Source: a bacterium (GTDB lineage Bacteria; Krumholzibacteriota; Krumholzibacteriia; LZORAL124-64-63). Taken from it: a DNA stretch of 46,679 nt. Each line of letters opens with the position of its first letter. The stretch's first letter is position 1. The notes beneath the pieces were generated by a model that saw nothing but the letters and a program-made list of their open reading frames with translations, had not been told where the DNA came from and searched no databases. Below, piece after piece: positions 15,828 through 23,420 of the stretch. The DNA lies in NCBI GenBank assembly GCA_020440705.1, contig JAGRNP010000019.1, positions 1 to 46,679 on the forward strand, written 5' to 3'. Position numbers and translations under genes: made by a program.

Positions 15828-16193
15828 TCTCGGCCCGCTCACTTCGGTTCCTCGGTCCATGGTGAGCATCCGCAAACTCCGTCGTCCGGATCCGAGGACT
15901 GTGACATCGAATTGCGAATGGGAATCTCGATCGGGATTCGCGTGATCCGCGCTGTGAAAGACTAGGCGCAGGTTGAATCGCGATCCGGAACAGGAGGTGG
16001 AAGGAAACCCGGCATTCCGTTTGCAGCGTCCCCGGCGCCGGGTTCGCGACTTGAAACGCTGTTCGCGGCCGAAAGGGAGGCAGGAAGGTCCGGCGGACGG
16101 ATTCGAGTTCCTTTCCGTGTCAACAGCGAGAGTCCGCGAGTCCGTGAACGACATGCGGGATGGGCCTGCAAATGATTCGGTGTTCCGAATCTC
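15828..16193. other. Gap upstream of the sigma cassette
   Basis: 366 bp between the kinase stop (16194) and the start of the split small gene. No confident gene; the leftward frame 15714-16154 is open, but only its last part matches the small-protein family. It should hold the cassette promoter; I see no clear -35/-10 pair. Confidence 0.4.
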
Positions 16194-18725
16194 CTAGCGC
16201 AGCACCATCCCCTCGACCATCGTCCGTCGACGCTCCCACTCCCGCCACAGCAGGGGGCTCTGCCCCGCCGTCTCCAACGCTTCGGCCTCGCGCACCCAGG
16301 AGGCGCAGGCGGCCAGCGGATCCGCGCTGCTCGCAAGCATCGCCTCGGCGTGCGCGAGGGCGGCGGCGGAAAGCAGCCGGCGCGCCGCCGGGATGGGGTG
16401 ACGCGACGGTTCGATGCGGCCGTCGATGCCGTCTAGCACCAGCCACGCGGCAGGCAACAAGGCCGCGTCGCGCCGCGCTACGGCCAGCCCAGCCGTGGCC
16501 TCCGCGACCAACTGCGCCGCCCGGGCCGGCTCGACGGCCCCCGGTTCACCGTCCAGCAGCGCCAGGGCCTGCCTCCCGGAGTCGGCCGCCCGGGTGAGCC
16601 AATCCGCCCTGACCTCCGGGGAGGATTCCAGCTCGGCCAACGCCAGGGCGGCCATCCCGAGTTCCACAATCGTCGCCGCGTAGCGCGTGCGGCCACCGTC
16701 CACGCCGCGGATCTGCAGCGCCTTCTCGTAACGCGCGCGTGCGGCGTGCAACGGCCCGGCCCGGCCGGTCAGCGTACCCTCGGCCCGCAACGCGAGGCCG
16801 TACGCCTCCTGGTACCACGCCGCGGCCCGCCAATCGTGCCGCGCCCAGATGGCATCGTCATCGACCACGGCCAGGATTGCCAGCCCCTCCGCGACGGCCG
16901 TCGTGTCGTCGGCTGCCAGTCCGCGCAAAGCCATCAGGCGGCCGTAGTCGAGATAGAGGCCGGGGTCCGGCTCCGGTGCCGCAAGCAGCATTGCCAACTG
17001 GTCTGCTGCGTAGCGAGCGGGCCCGAGACAGGCGCTGCGCTCCCGGAAGGCGCCATCCAGGAAGTAGGTCGAACGGTGGATCTCCGCCAGGGCCTCCAGG
17101 GCGCCGGCGTACCCCGCGCGCGCAACGGGAGCGCGGATGAACGCGATCTGGTCGTAGAGGTCGCTCAGGGTATCGAGGCCGGCATACGCCGCCGGCGGCA
17201 GGTCGTTGATCGCGGCTTCGAACTCGCAACATGCCTGCCACAGCAGGTCACGATCATCGTCGCGGGTGCCCAGGAAATACCAGGCTTCGCCCCGCCGCCA
17301 GTGGGCGAAACGGTCCAGTGCTGGCGCCGGCGGCTTTCCCCCGAGAGCGCCGATGTCGGTCCGCACCACGGCGAGAAGGTCCAGGGCCGCGTTCAGGCTC
17401 GCCGGCGTGCGCGCCTGCACGTGGATCAGGCCGGTCACGTCCTCGAGTCGACGGCAGGTCTGCGCCACGAGTTCGCCACGGTCCGCCGCCGGTGACGGAC
17501 CGAGGCGTGCGGCCGCCATCCATGTGGCCAGCAGCAGCATGGCGGCGATCGCCGCCGCGCGGATGCGGCCAGGCCCGGCCCGCTCGATGATGCGCCGGGA
17601 TCGCCACCGCATCCGCGTCACGCCCCGCCTGAGCGGCGAGGTCTGTGCCGTCTCGGCCAGATAGTTCTGCAGCGCAAGAGCCAGCTCCCGCCCGTCGGCG
17701 AAGCGCTCCTCCGGGCGTTTGGCGAGGCAGCGACTCACGACCATCTCCAGTTGCGGATCGTCCAGGCCGTCGCGGCATTCCAGGGGTGGGGTCGGGTCCA
17801 TGAGGATCGAGGCGAGGATCCGGGGCGCCGACCGGTGGTTGCGACCAAAAGGTCGCCGACCACAGACCAGTTCGAAGAGGAGGACCCCCACGGCAAATAC
17901 GTCGGTGCGCGGATCCGGCGAGCCGAAGGCGTCGTGGACCTGTTCGGGCGCCATGTAGTCCACCGTCCCGACGACGGCGGCCGTCTGCCCGCCCAGGGTG
18001 GCGGCGAGGTCGCCCTGGATCACCGTCGCCACGCCGAAGTCCAGCAGCCGGGGGCAGCCCCGATCGTCAACGATGATGTTCGCGGGTTTGAGGTCGCGAT
18101 GGACGACGTGCGCGGCGTGGGCGTGGCCGAGGGCCTCGCAGATGGCGGCAACCAGACCAACACGGGCACGGACGTCGAGCTGCTCGCCGTCGGCGTACCG
18201 GTCCAGTGGCTGTCCCGCGACATGTTCCATGGCCAGGTAGGGCATGGTTCCGACCACGGTGTCGATGTGGCCGGTGCCCACGTAGCGGCAGATCCCGGGA
18301 TGTCGCAAGCGGGCCAGGACCGCGATCTCGCGGGCGAATCTCTCCTGCACACGGTCATTCCCGAACCCCGGACGCAGGAACTTGAGGACGACTTCACGCC
18401 CGGAATCGACCTCTCTCGCCCCATAGACGACACCCATGCCGCCCCGTCCTAGCAGCCGTTCCAACCGGTAGCCGTCGACACAGCCGTCCCCATTGACGCC
18501 CAGCAGGCGCATGAAGTCGCCTGCATCGACGATCGGCTCGAGATCGGCCGCATCAGCGTCCAGGGTCGCCAGCAGCCGCAGCACGCGGTTGTAGAGGTCG
18601 GCGTCGGGCCCACAACGCCGCCGGATGAAATCGTGGCGCTCGGCATCCGGCACATCCAGCGCCGCGAGAAAGACGGCCTGGACCTCGGTATACCGCTCGT
18701 CATCCCTGGTGGTGCCGTGGCCCAT
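16194..18725 (-). CDS. Transmembrane Ser/Thr protein kinase with TPR-like sensor part
   Basis: 843 aa. After 80 helical residues comes a Hanks-type kinase domain (about 86-355): glycine loop GRGGMGVVYG (93-102), ATP lysine K115, catalytic HRDLKPAN with D211, DFG 229-231 and APE 259-261. All catalytic residues are present, so it should phosphorylate Ser/Thr. A transmembrane helix (about 390-410, AAIAAMLLLATWMAA) follows. The remaining 430 residues are Ala/Leu-rich helical repeats, TPR-like, without a named domain. ATG 18725 has GGAAGG at a long distance. The ECF sigma gene ends 40 bases upstream, an arrangement typical of kinase-controlled ECF sigma factors in Planctomycetes-like and Acidobacteria-like genomes. 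Confidence 0.9.
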   Translation of the reverse strand: MGHGTTRDDERYTEVQAVFLAALDVPDAERHDFIRRRCGPDADLYNRVLRLLATLDADAADLEPIVDAGDFMRLLGVNGDGCVDGYRLERLLGRGGMGVVYGAREVDSGREVVLKFLRPGFGNDRVQERFAREIAVLARLRHPGICRYVGTGHIDTVVGTMPYLAMEHVAGQPLDRYADGEQLDVRARVGLVAAICEALGHAHAAHVVHRDLKPANIIVDDRGCPRLLDFGVATVIQGDLAATLGGQTAAVVGTVDYMAPEQVHDAFGSPDPRTDVFAVGVLLFELVCGRRPFGRNHRSAPRILASILMDPTPPLECRDGLDDPQLEMVVSRCLAKRPEERFADGRELALALQNYLAETAQTSPLRRGVTRMRWRSRRIIERAGPGRIRAAAIAAMLLLATWMAAARLGPSPAADRGELVAQTCRRLEDVTGLIHVQARTPASLNAALDLLAVVRTDIGALGGKPPAPALDRFAHWRRGEAWYFLGTRDDDRDLLWQACCEFEAAINDLPPAAYAGLDTLSDLYDQIAFIRAPVARAGYAGALEALAEIHRSTYFLDGAFRERSACLGPARYAADQLAMLLAAPEPDPGLYLDYGRLMALRGLAADDTTAVAEGLAILAVVDDDAIWARHDWRAAAWYQEAYGLALRAEGTLTGRAGPLHAARARYEKALQIRGVDGGRTRYAATIVELGMAALALAELESSPEVRADWLTRAADSGRQALALLDGEPGAVEPARAAQLVAEATAGLAVARRDAALLPAAWLVLDGIDGRIEPSRHPIPAARRLLSAAALAHAEAMLASSADPLAACASWVREAEALETAGQSPLLWREWERRRTMVEGMVLR

Positions 18726-18764
18726 GGCGTCGAGCCGTCCTTCCGCGTCGGCCCGGGCCGGGCA

Positions 18765-19274
18765 TCAGGCGAGCTCGGAGCGCAGCCAGCTGCGGGCGTG
18801 CACCCATAGCTTCCGCACCCACCGGTCGCTGATGCCCAGGTGGGCGGCGATCTCGGTTTCGGTCAGGCCGGCGAAGAACCGCATCTGCACGATCTCGGCC
18901 GAGCGGGCGTCCAGGCGCTCGAGCCGCAGCAGCGCATCGTTCAGCGCCAACAGGTCGACGCCCTCGTCATCCCCGGCGAAATTGTCGTGCAGCGTCACCC
19001 GCACCGGGTGATTGCCGCGCTTGGCGGCGGCGCGACGCCGCGCCAGGTCGACCAGGAGATTGCGCATGATGCCTGAGGCCAAGGCCAGCACGCGAACCCG
19101 GTCCTTGGTTGGCGCATGACGTGTCCCGTGCAGGCGCAGATAGGTCTCGTGGACCAGTTCGGTGGGCCGCAACGAGGCCGCCAGCCGGTCGTGACGCAGC
19201 CGCGAGCGCGCAATGACGTGCAACTCGCTGTACAACTGCGGCAAGAGGCTTTCGAAATCCTGTTCGGGCTGCAT
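18765..19274 (-). CDS. ECF-like sigma factor of the Sigma70_ECF (PF07638) kinase-linked type
   Basis: 169 aa. LLPQLYSELHVIARSRL at the start and SLRPTELVHETYLRLHG are the typical region 2 of this family; RRWVRKLW-like spacing (ISDRWVRKLWVHARSWLR) forms the region 4 recognition helix after LTETEIAAHLG. No anti-sigma factor is adjacent; instead the Ser/Thr kinase follows 40 bases downstream, suggesting control by phosphorylation. ATG 19274 lacks a clear Shine-Dalgarno. A TAGTAT -10-like element lies about 45 bases upstream. Right next to it (19390) begins an IS91 tail, so its promoter region is close to a transposon boundary. Confidence 0.9.
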   Translation of the reverse strand: MQPEQDFESLLPQLYSELHVIARSRLRHDRLAASLRPTELVHETYLRLHGTRHAPTKDRVRVLALASGIMRNLLVDLARRRAAAKRGNHPVRVTLHDNFAGDDEGVDLLALNDALLRLERLDARSAEIVQMRFFAGLTETEIAAHLGISDRWVRKLWVHARSWLRSELA

Positions 19275-19389
19275 GGTGTCCGGTACGGCTGGGGCTGCGG
19301 GTCGACCAAAATCCCCACCATACTACTCCGAATCCCCTCCCCGGACAACAGGGGACCGTTGCGCGGAACGGGCCCTGGTGCCGCTGTTG

Positions 19390-19647
19390 ACACCGGCGCC
19401 GGACACCCCGATTGGGACTGAACCCTACGCGAGATCATGCAAACGGGATCGCCACCGTTCGGGACGATCGACGGGCCTGTCTGCCGCGGACCGGGTCGAA
19501 ATCGGGGGTTGCGGGCGGTTTCTGGGGGTTCAGGGTATGTAAGGCCACAAATCCATCGAACACGGGCGGTCACAGTAGTGGAGTGAAGGACCGGAGGCCG
19601 CTGGCCTGGGAGGCTCCATCATGGAGACGTGCCTTGAAATTCCTATC
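19390..19647 (+). mobile_element. IS91-type 3' end fragment, copy 1
   Basis: About 258 bp that match, in reverse orientation, the tails at 22211-22436 and 25140-25365. It begins with the last codons of the transposase (ending PDWD-stop at 19407-19421) and ends in TTCCTATC (19640-19647), as the other copies do. The conserved core includes GACGATCGACGGGCCTGTC and GGACCGGAGGCC. In IS91 elements this end is the rolling-circle origin side. The rest of this copy is absent. Confidence 0.8.
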
Positions 19648-19767
19648 ACTCGGAGACTTCGACTGGAACATATGACGCCAGTCTATGGTTGTTTTCGACG
19701 TAGATACCAAGCAAACGCCGGACGATTCACGCCGTCAAACGCAGTGCAGTTTTCATAAGCTGTTCAA

Positions 19768-19995
19768 TCATTGGAATAGCTGCGAATGGAGCATGCCGCC
19801 GCCCAAAAACCCCAGGTATGCCAACAACAGAACCAAGAAACATCCGCAACCCGGGACTTCCTCCGTCACTTCAGCATCACCGATCTTATAGCCTGTACGC
19901 CTTTCTGAACTTCTAAATAGGTCGAACCTGCTACCGATCCAATTGCCGATTAGGCCGCCGAGGATTACTCCCGCAATCATGAACACAGTTTGCAT
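19768..19995 (-). CDS. Small glycine-rich membrane protein
   Basis: 75 aa from ATG 19995 (GGGGAG six bases upstream; another ATG 21 bases earlier repeats the same ATGCAAA). Helix one, VFMIAGVILGGLIGNWIG, has a glycine zipper; helix two, CGCFLVLLLAYLGFLGGG, follows a short charged loop (EVTEEVPG). No family is recognised. Lower-GC codon use and position between IS91 fragments mark it as cargo. The upstream frame that reaches 20076 reads through an IS91 relic and is not part of the gene. Confidence 0.6.
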   Translation of the reverse strand: MQTVFMIAGVILGGLIGNWIGSRFDLFRSSERRTGYKIGDAEVTEEVPGCGCFLVLLLAYLGFLGGGMLHSQLFQ

Positions 19996-20049
19996 TGTCG
20001 ACTCCCCAATTTGCATTATCGACCCCCTGTTCCGTTCATCACCTATGTC

Positions 20050-20106
20050 CCACTCGGTGGCGATCACGGCTGCCATGGTCCCGCTTGGGGTTCAGACCCA
20101 GTCCGC
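20050..20106 (-). mobile_element. Short IS91 tail relic
   Basis: The stretch GGTGGCGATCACGGCTGCC (from 20056), followed by CATGGTC and GGGGTTCAGACCCAGTCC, matches the region around the transposase stop in the copy at 25140-25661. Only about 50 bp remain. It is in the same orientation as the two rightmost copies. Confidence 0.65.
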
Positions 20107-20219
20107 GTGTACGGCCCCCGTTGTCAAGGTGGAGTATGCCACCTAATCTCGGTGTCCACTGAGCCGCGGGAAGATCATCTGTCGCCGAACATTCACCGGT
20201 GTTTCAGCCTTGAAAGGAA

Positions 20220-20699
20220 TCAGCCGAGAATAGCGAGCAGTTCTTGCCAGCTAGTCACGTGCGAGGCAAACCCCGGCGTGTACGGCGCCTCGGCAGACTC
20301 CTCGAAGCGATAAAGATTGGGCACCGTGTGCTGCAGGGCCTGCAGTACCGGAATCTTGTCGTCAACAAAATGCGTGATGCCCAGTTCTTCACAGTGGATC
20401 TTCTTCTCGACTCGCTCCAGACAGAAGCGGACGTTTTCCCGTCGCATTCCAGTCCGCTCGTAGAATCCGACCTGATCCAGGAACCCCAGGGTTCGCAGCT
20501 GCATCTTCGGGTAGGCCTTCGACACGATCCAGACATGGCCCCTGCACCTGGTAACAAGCTGAGCCACAACATCTTCAGTACCCGGCTGGAACTCCCACCG
20601 AGCGGCGTCGGCCGCCGTGTCCTCGCCGGCGGCCGTCCAGCCTTTCTGGACGACCACGCCGCCGAAGTCGATCCCAAACCGCATGTTCTCGCCAGACAT
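20220..20699 (-). CDS. HAD-like phosphatase-fold protein, atypical motif I
   Basis: 159 aa. Motif I reads GIDFGGVVV with D11 as nucleophile, but the usual second aspartate two residues on is Gly13. Motif II is IVSKA (Ser60), a lysine-rich stretch near 99-100 can serve as motif III, and motif IV is HFVDDK (D113, D114). The fold therefore looks complete, while the acid/base Asp is missing; activity may be slow, altered or phosphotransfer-free. ATG 20699 follows GGAGGG. A 55-codon frame starting in the dispersed repeat ends 49 bases upstream. Divergent from a NADAR gene 1 kb away. Confidence 0.75.
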   Translation of the reverse strand: MSGENMRFGIDFGGVVVQKGWTAAGEDTAADAARWEFQPGTEDVVAQLVTRCRGHVWIVSKAYPKMQLRTLGFLDQVGFYERTGMRRENVRFCLERVEKKIHCEELGITHFVDDKIPVLQALQHTVPNLYRFEESAEAPYTPGFASHVTSWQELLAILG

Positions 20700-20748
20700 C
20701 GGTATCCCTCCAGAGAACTGTTGATGCTGCGTGTGCGAACCACACCGG

Positions 20749-20916
20749 CTACAATGGCATTCGTCGCCCGGATGCGACATCCGCGACATGGCCGCCCGCT
20801 TCTCCATACCCCGACCAGTCGCAGTCGAGCAGTTGATACGGCTTCAATCTCCACCATACTCTGTCGAAAACGTCTCCAAAGGCCGCTACGACTTCGGACA
20901 TCAATCTGATTCCCAT
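20749..20916 (-). CDS. Short ORF starting inside repeat copy 2
   Basis: 55 aa beginning MGIRLMS, nearly the same as MGIKLIS of the 74-aa protein at 12621. After about seven codons the sequences diverge (WWRLKPYQLLDCDW and a glycine-rich end). It may be a real small protein, a leader peptide for the HAD gene 49 bases downstream, or a remnant fused by recombination. AACGGAGA precedes the ATG. Confidence 0.4.
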   Translation of the reverse strand: MGIRLMSEVVAAFGDVFDRVWWRLKPYQLLDCDWSGYGEAGGHVADVASGRRMPL

Positions 20917-21182
20917 GAGCATCTCCGTTTCAGTTTCCCGTCGCTTCTCTTGCGATCCTATAGTTCCCGTCGGTTGCCGCGCCGGAGTGTGACGAGCATT
21001 CGCAAGATTCTCGCTTTCCTCTTCGGCAAAGTCACCGCCGACCGCTATCTAGGCTCGGAGTTGCCGCTGGTCGTCCGCCCGCATCGTTCGAAAGGTCGAG
21101 CCGCGTCTGGTCTTTCCGGCGGATTGGCGAGTGTTGTGATGTGGATGAATCCCTGTCACACGGGCCAGCGAGGATCGACGTC
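20902..21182 (-). repeat. 280-bp dispersed repeat, copy 2 (promoter/leader module)
   Basis: Counterpart of 12607-12886, the same orientation and nearly the same length. It carries CGATCCTATAG at 20953-20963, AGTTTCCCGTCGCTTCT, AGTGTGAC, GTCACCGCCG, GTGGATGAATCCC and GGATCGACGTC (21172-21182). It ends in the start codon of the 55-aa frame at 20916. Here it serves, by position, the small frame and the HAD gene. Confidence 0.75.
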
Positions 21183-21321
21183 CCATCCAATATGAGATGG
21201 CTGTCGTGCTCAGGGTTCGAACTCGAATCGTTCATCGCCGGATCCCCGGGCTCCGTCTCTCGCCGCTGTGAAGGTTGCAGTTGTGGGTTTCATGTCCGCC
21301 GGCTGCAGCTTAGAGGAGCCG

Positions 21322-21583
21322 ATGTCGCCGCGGGGGGCGGCGTGGGAGCTGGTCGAGCTACACTTTGCGATACCGGTTGCCGAGTCCGCCCTGTGCTCTT
21401 GGGGGTGAGAGAATCGGGGCGGTAGGCCGGAATAGTAGCTATCGGTACAACGGCGATTTGTGGGAGCGCATGACGGAGTCGGGCAACTGGTTCGCCTTGG
21501 TCGAAGGACTCGAGGGGAGGGGCCTGGTTGCGGCCGCGTTGCGGCCGACAACCGTCGATCTACTGCATGTGTGGAATCGGTAG
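21322..21583 (+). pseudogene. Frameshifted small gene upstream of NADAR
   Basis: ATG 21322 with GAGGAG upstream starts a protein-like frame (AAWELVELHFAIPVAESALC) that stops after 28 residues just past a GGGGG run. Reading on in the neighbouring frame gives YRYNGDLWERMTESGNW and then GRGLVAAALRPTTVDLLHVW to a stop at 21583, which also looks like real protein. I infer one gene of about 87 codons broken by a slip in the G-run. The family is unknown. Confidence 0.45.
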
Positions 21584-21659
21584 ATGGGAATGGGGCGGGA
21601 TGGAGGCCGGGTTCGGCATTTGGCCAAGCCGACGCTCGACGGGTCGTCGATCGTGGGTC

Positions 21660-21665
21660 TAGAAT
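21660..21665 (+). promoter_or_regulatory. -10-like TAGAAT before the NADAR gene
   Basis: TAGAAT lies 33 bases before ATG 21698, a fitting distance for a short leader with GGAGAAG before the start. No strong -35 is seen. Confidence 0.4.
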
Positions 21666-21697
21666 TCGTCAATCTTCACAATTGGCCTGGAGAAGCC

Positions 21698-22192
21698 ATG
21701 GTGCCAGTAAACGTGATATTCGACGGCGAGTTTCCCCTGCTGTCGAATCTTGCCGAAACGCCGTTTACGCTCGATGCTGAGCAGTACTCCTCGGTCGAGG
21801 CGTTCGTGCAGGCGATCAAGCTGGAAGAGAGTGGTCCCAAGGCCGCGAAGCGACGCAGGATCATGCTGCTGAGCGGATACCAAGCCCAACGAGCCGGCAG
21901 AAACCCGAACCGGGAGATCCGACGAAGGCTCGCCGCAGGGCAGGAGGCGAACGTCTACCACGGAGGCCGGACGATTGCCTATCGGTCCCGGATTCATAGC
22001 GCGCTGATCAGGCGAGCCATCGAGGCGAAGTTCGACCAAAGCCCGGACGCCCGCGCGGCCCTGATCGCGACAGGCAAGCGGCCGCTTGTCCATTCGCCAC
22101 CGAAAAAGCAGCACAGCCAGACGTCACTGCCAGCCGAGGAGTTTTGCCGGATGTTGACCGAAATCAGGGAGAGCATAAGGAAGCGAGGGTGA
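21698..22192 (+). CDS. NADAR-domain (YbiA/DUF1768-like) protein
   Basis: 164 aa. FPLLSNLAETPFTLD (12-26) then YSSVEAFVQAIKL with Glu34 matches the start of the NADAR fold (YbiA: LSNF...ITLDG...YPTVEHYYQA). The end, AKFDQSPDARAALIATGKRPLV (110-131), is the family's closing block. NADAR proteins act on ADP-ribose-like or riboflavin-intermediate N-glycosidic bonds; some are antitoxins that remove ADP-ribose from guanine, paired with DarT1. No DarT is beside it here. ATG 21698 was chosen for GGAGA and the NADAR start; the frame reaches further upstream to 21584. The IS91 copy 2 tail starts 19 bases after its stop. Confidence 0.85.
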   Translation: MVPVNVIFDGEFPLLSNLAETPFTLDAEQYSSVEAFVQAIKLEESGPKAAKRRRIMLLSGYQAQRAGRNPNREIRRRLAAGQEANVYHGGRTIAYRSRIHSALIRRAIEAKFDQSPDARAALIATGKRPLVHSPPKKQHSQTSLPAEEFCRMLTEIRESIRKRG

Positions 22193-22210
22193 AAGCGGCC
22201 AACCACGAAG

Positions 22211-23384
22211 GATAGGAAATTCAACGCACATCTCCCAGATGGAGCCCCGCGGTCCAGAGGCCTCCGGTCCTTCATTCTACCACAGTGACCGCCCGTTCTC
22301 GACGGAATCGCGGCCTTCGACGCCCTGAATCCCCCGAAGCGGCCCGCAATTCCCCAATCCGACCCGGTTCGCGGCAGACAGGTCCGTCGATCGTCCCTAA
22401 CGGTGGCGATCCGGCTGCCGTGTTCTCGGGCGGGGTTCACTCCCAGTCCGGGCGACTGGCGCCTGCCGTCTGGTCCATCCCGGGCCAGGCGTCCGGTGCC
22501 GGGTCCTGGTCGAACGGGTCCGCCCCCGGCCCTCCCCCGCCCCCGAACCCCATTTCCCCCTGGGGCGGCGACCGGGCCGGCAGCACCGGCGGCGGTGTGG
22601 TCGGCTGGCCGATGTGGGTCAGGATGCGCTCGATCACCGGCGGCTCGATGATAAATGCGATCAGGCGCATGGGCTGGCTGCAGCGTGGGCAGCGCAGGGG
22701 CAGGCATTCGTAGATGCGGGCCAGCAGCAGGGCCCAGCAGCGGGCGGCGGCGCGGCGCAGCGGGTTGGCCGCTGAGGTCGGATCCGGGGTCGCCTCCCCC
22801 AGTCCCATCTCCTGCTGCGCTTCGCTGAGCAGTTGCAGCGTCGCTGCGGCCGGTCCCGCCGTTGCGGTCACCGCCTGCCGCAGGCGCGCGTTCGGTGCCA
22901 GCACGCCGCAGTAGCGATGCTTGTGCACCCGTGGCGGGGTCACCAACGCGGACAGGCGGTCCAGGAGTTCGAGCGGAGTCAGGTACAGCTCGGTGCGGCC
23001 GTCGATCGTCGGCTTTCTGAGGCTGTAGACAAGCGTCTGGTCGTTCAGTCGGCCCAGGCGTTCTGCGCTCAGCGGCGGGCGGGCGCAGTATCGGACCAGT
23101 CGCTCGAGCCCCTGCCGGTCCGAGGCCGGCAACGTGACCGAGCCGTCCACCGACCAGCCGCCGGCGTGGTCCGCGTTGTCCAACTGGTGGCGCGCCAGGT
23201 CGTCGAGGTGGCCGTGGCGGTGAAGCCAGCGCAGTCCGCGGTGGCGCACCTTCCTCTGGACGGCAGCAATGTCATCCGCCGTGAGGTCGACCGCAGGATG
23301 GAACTCGACCTCATCCTCGCCCCGGGCGCTGAACACACCCTCGGTCACCAGCACATGGAAGTGCAGGTGGCTGTTCAACAACGG
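22211..23384 (-). mobile_element. IS91-family element, 5'-truncated (copy 2)
   Basis: Holds the transposase C-terminal two-thirds (22437-23384) and the 225-bp tail ending at 22211 (GATAGGAA, the reverse of TTCCTATC). The 5' part is missing: about 35 bases right of the break the stop of an unrelated gene appears (23421). The tail matches the fragments at 19390 and 25140. Probably immobile on its own, but the origin-side end is intact. Confidence 0.85.
22437..23384 (-). pseudogene. IS91-family (Y2) transposase, N-terminally truncated
   Basis: 315 codons remain. The frame opens at HLHFHVLVTEGVF, the HUH-type metal motif of IS91 transposases, and goes on through RYCARPPLSAERLG, with the tyrosine region, and TPLELLDRLSALVTPPRVHKHRY, then a cysteine pair CPRC near the C-terminus and a Gly/Pro-rich end PDWE. 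The N-terminal zinc-binding and early catalytic part, usually around 150-180 residues, is absent. It nicks and joins single-stranded DNA by rolling circle when intact. No in-frame stop interrupts what remains. Confidence 0.85.
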
Positions 23385-23420
23385 ACCTCCCGGGAGACCT
23401 GGTTCCGTCGCCGGCAGGGC

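Noticed and set aside
16194-19274. Kinase plus sigma pair as a novel system
   Set aside because: Kinase-linked Sigma70_ECF genes are a known arrangement; annotated but not scored as new.
21994-22707. Leftward 237-codon frame over NADAR and IS91
   Set aside because: It spans the transposon tail and is antisense to NADAR. Similar frames occur in each tail copy only because the DNA is repeated.
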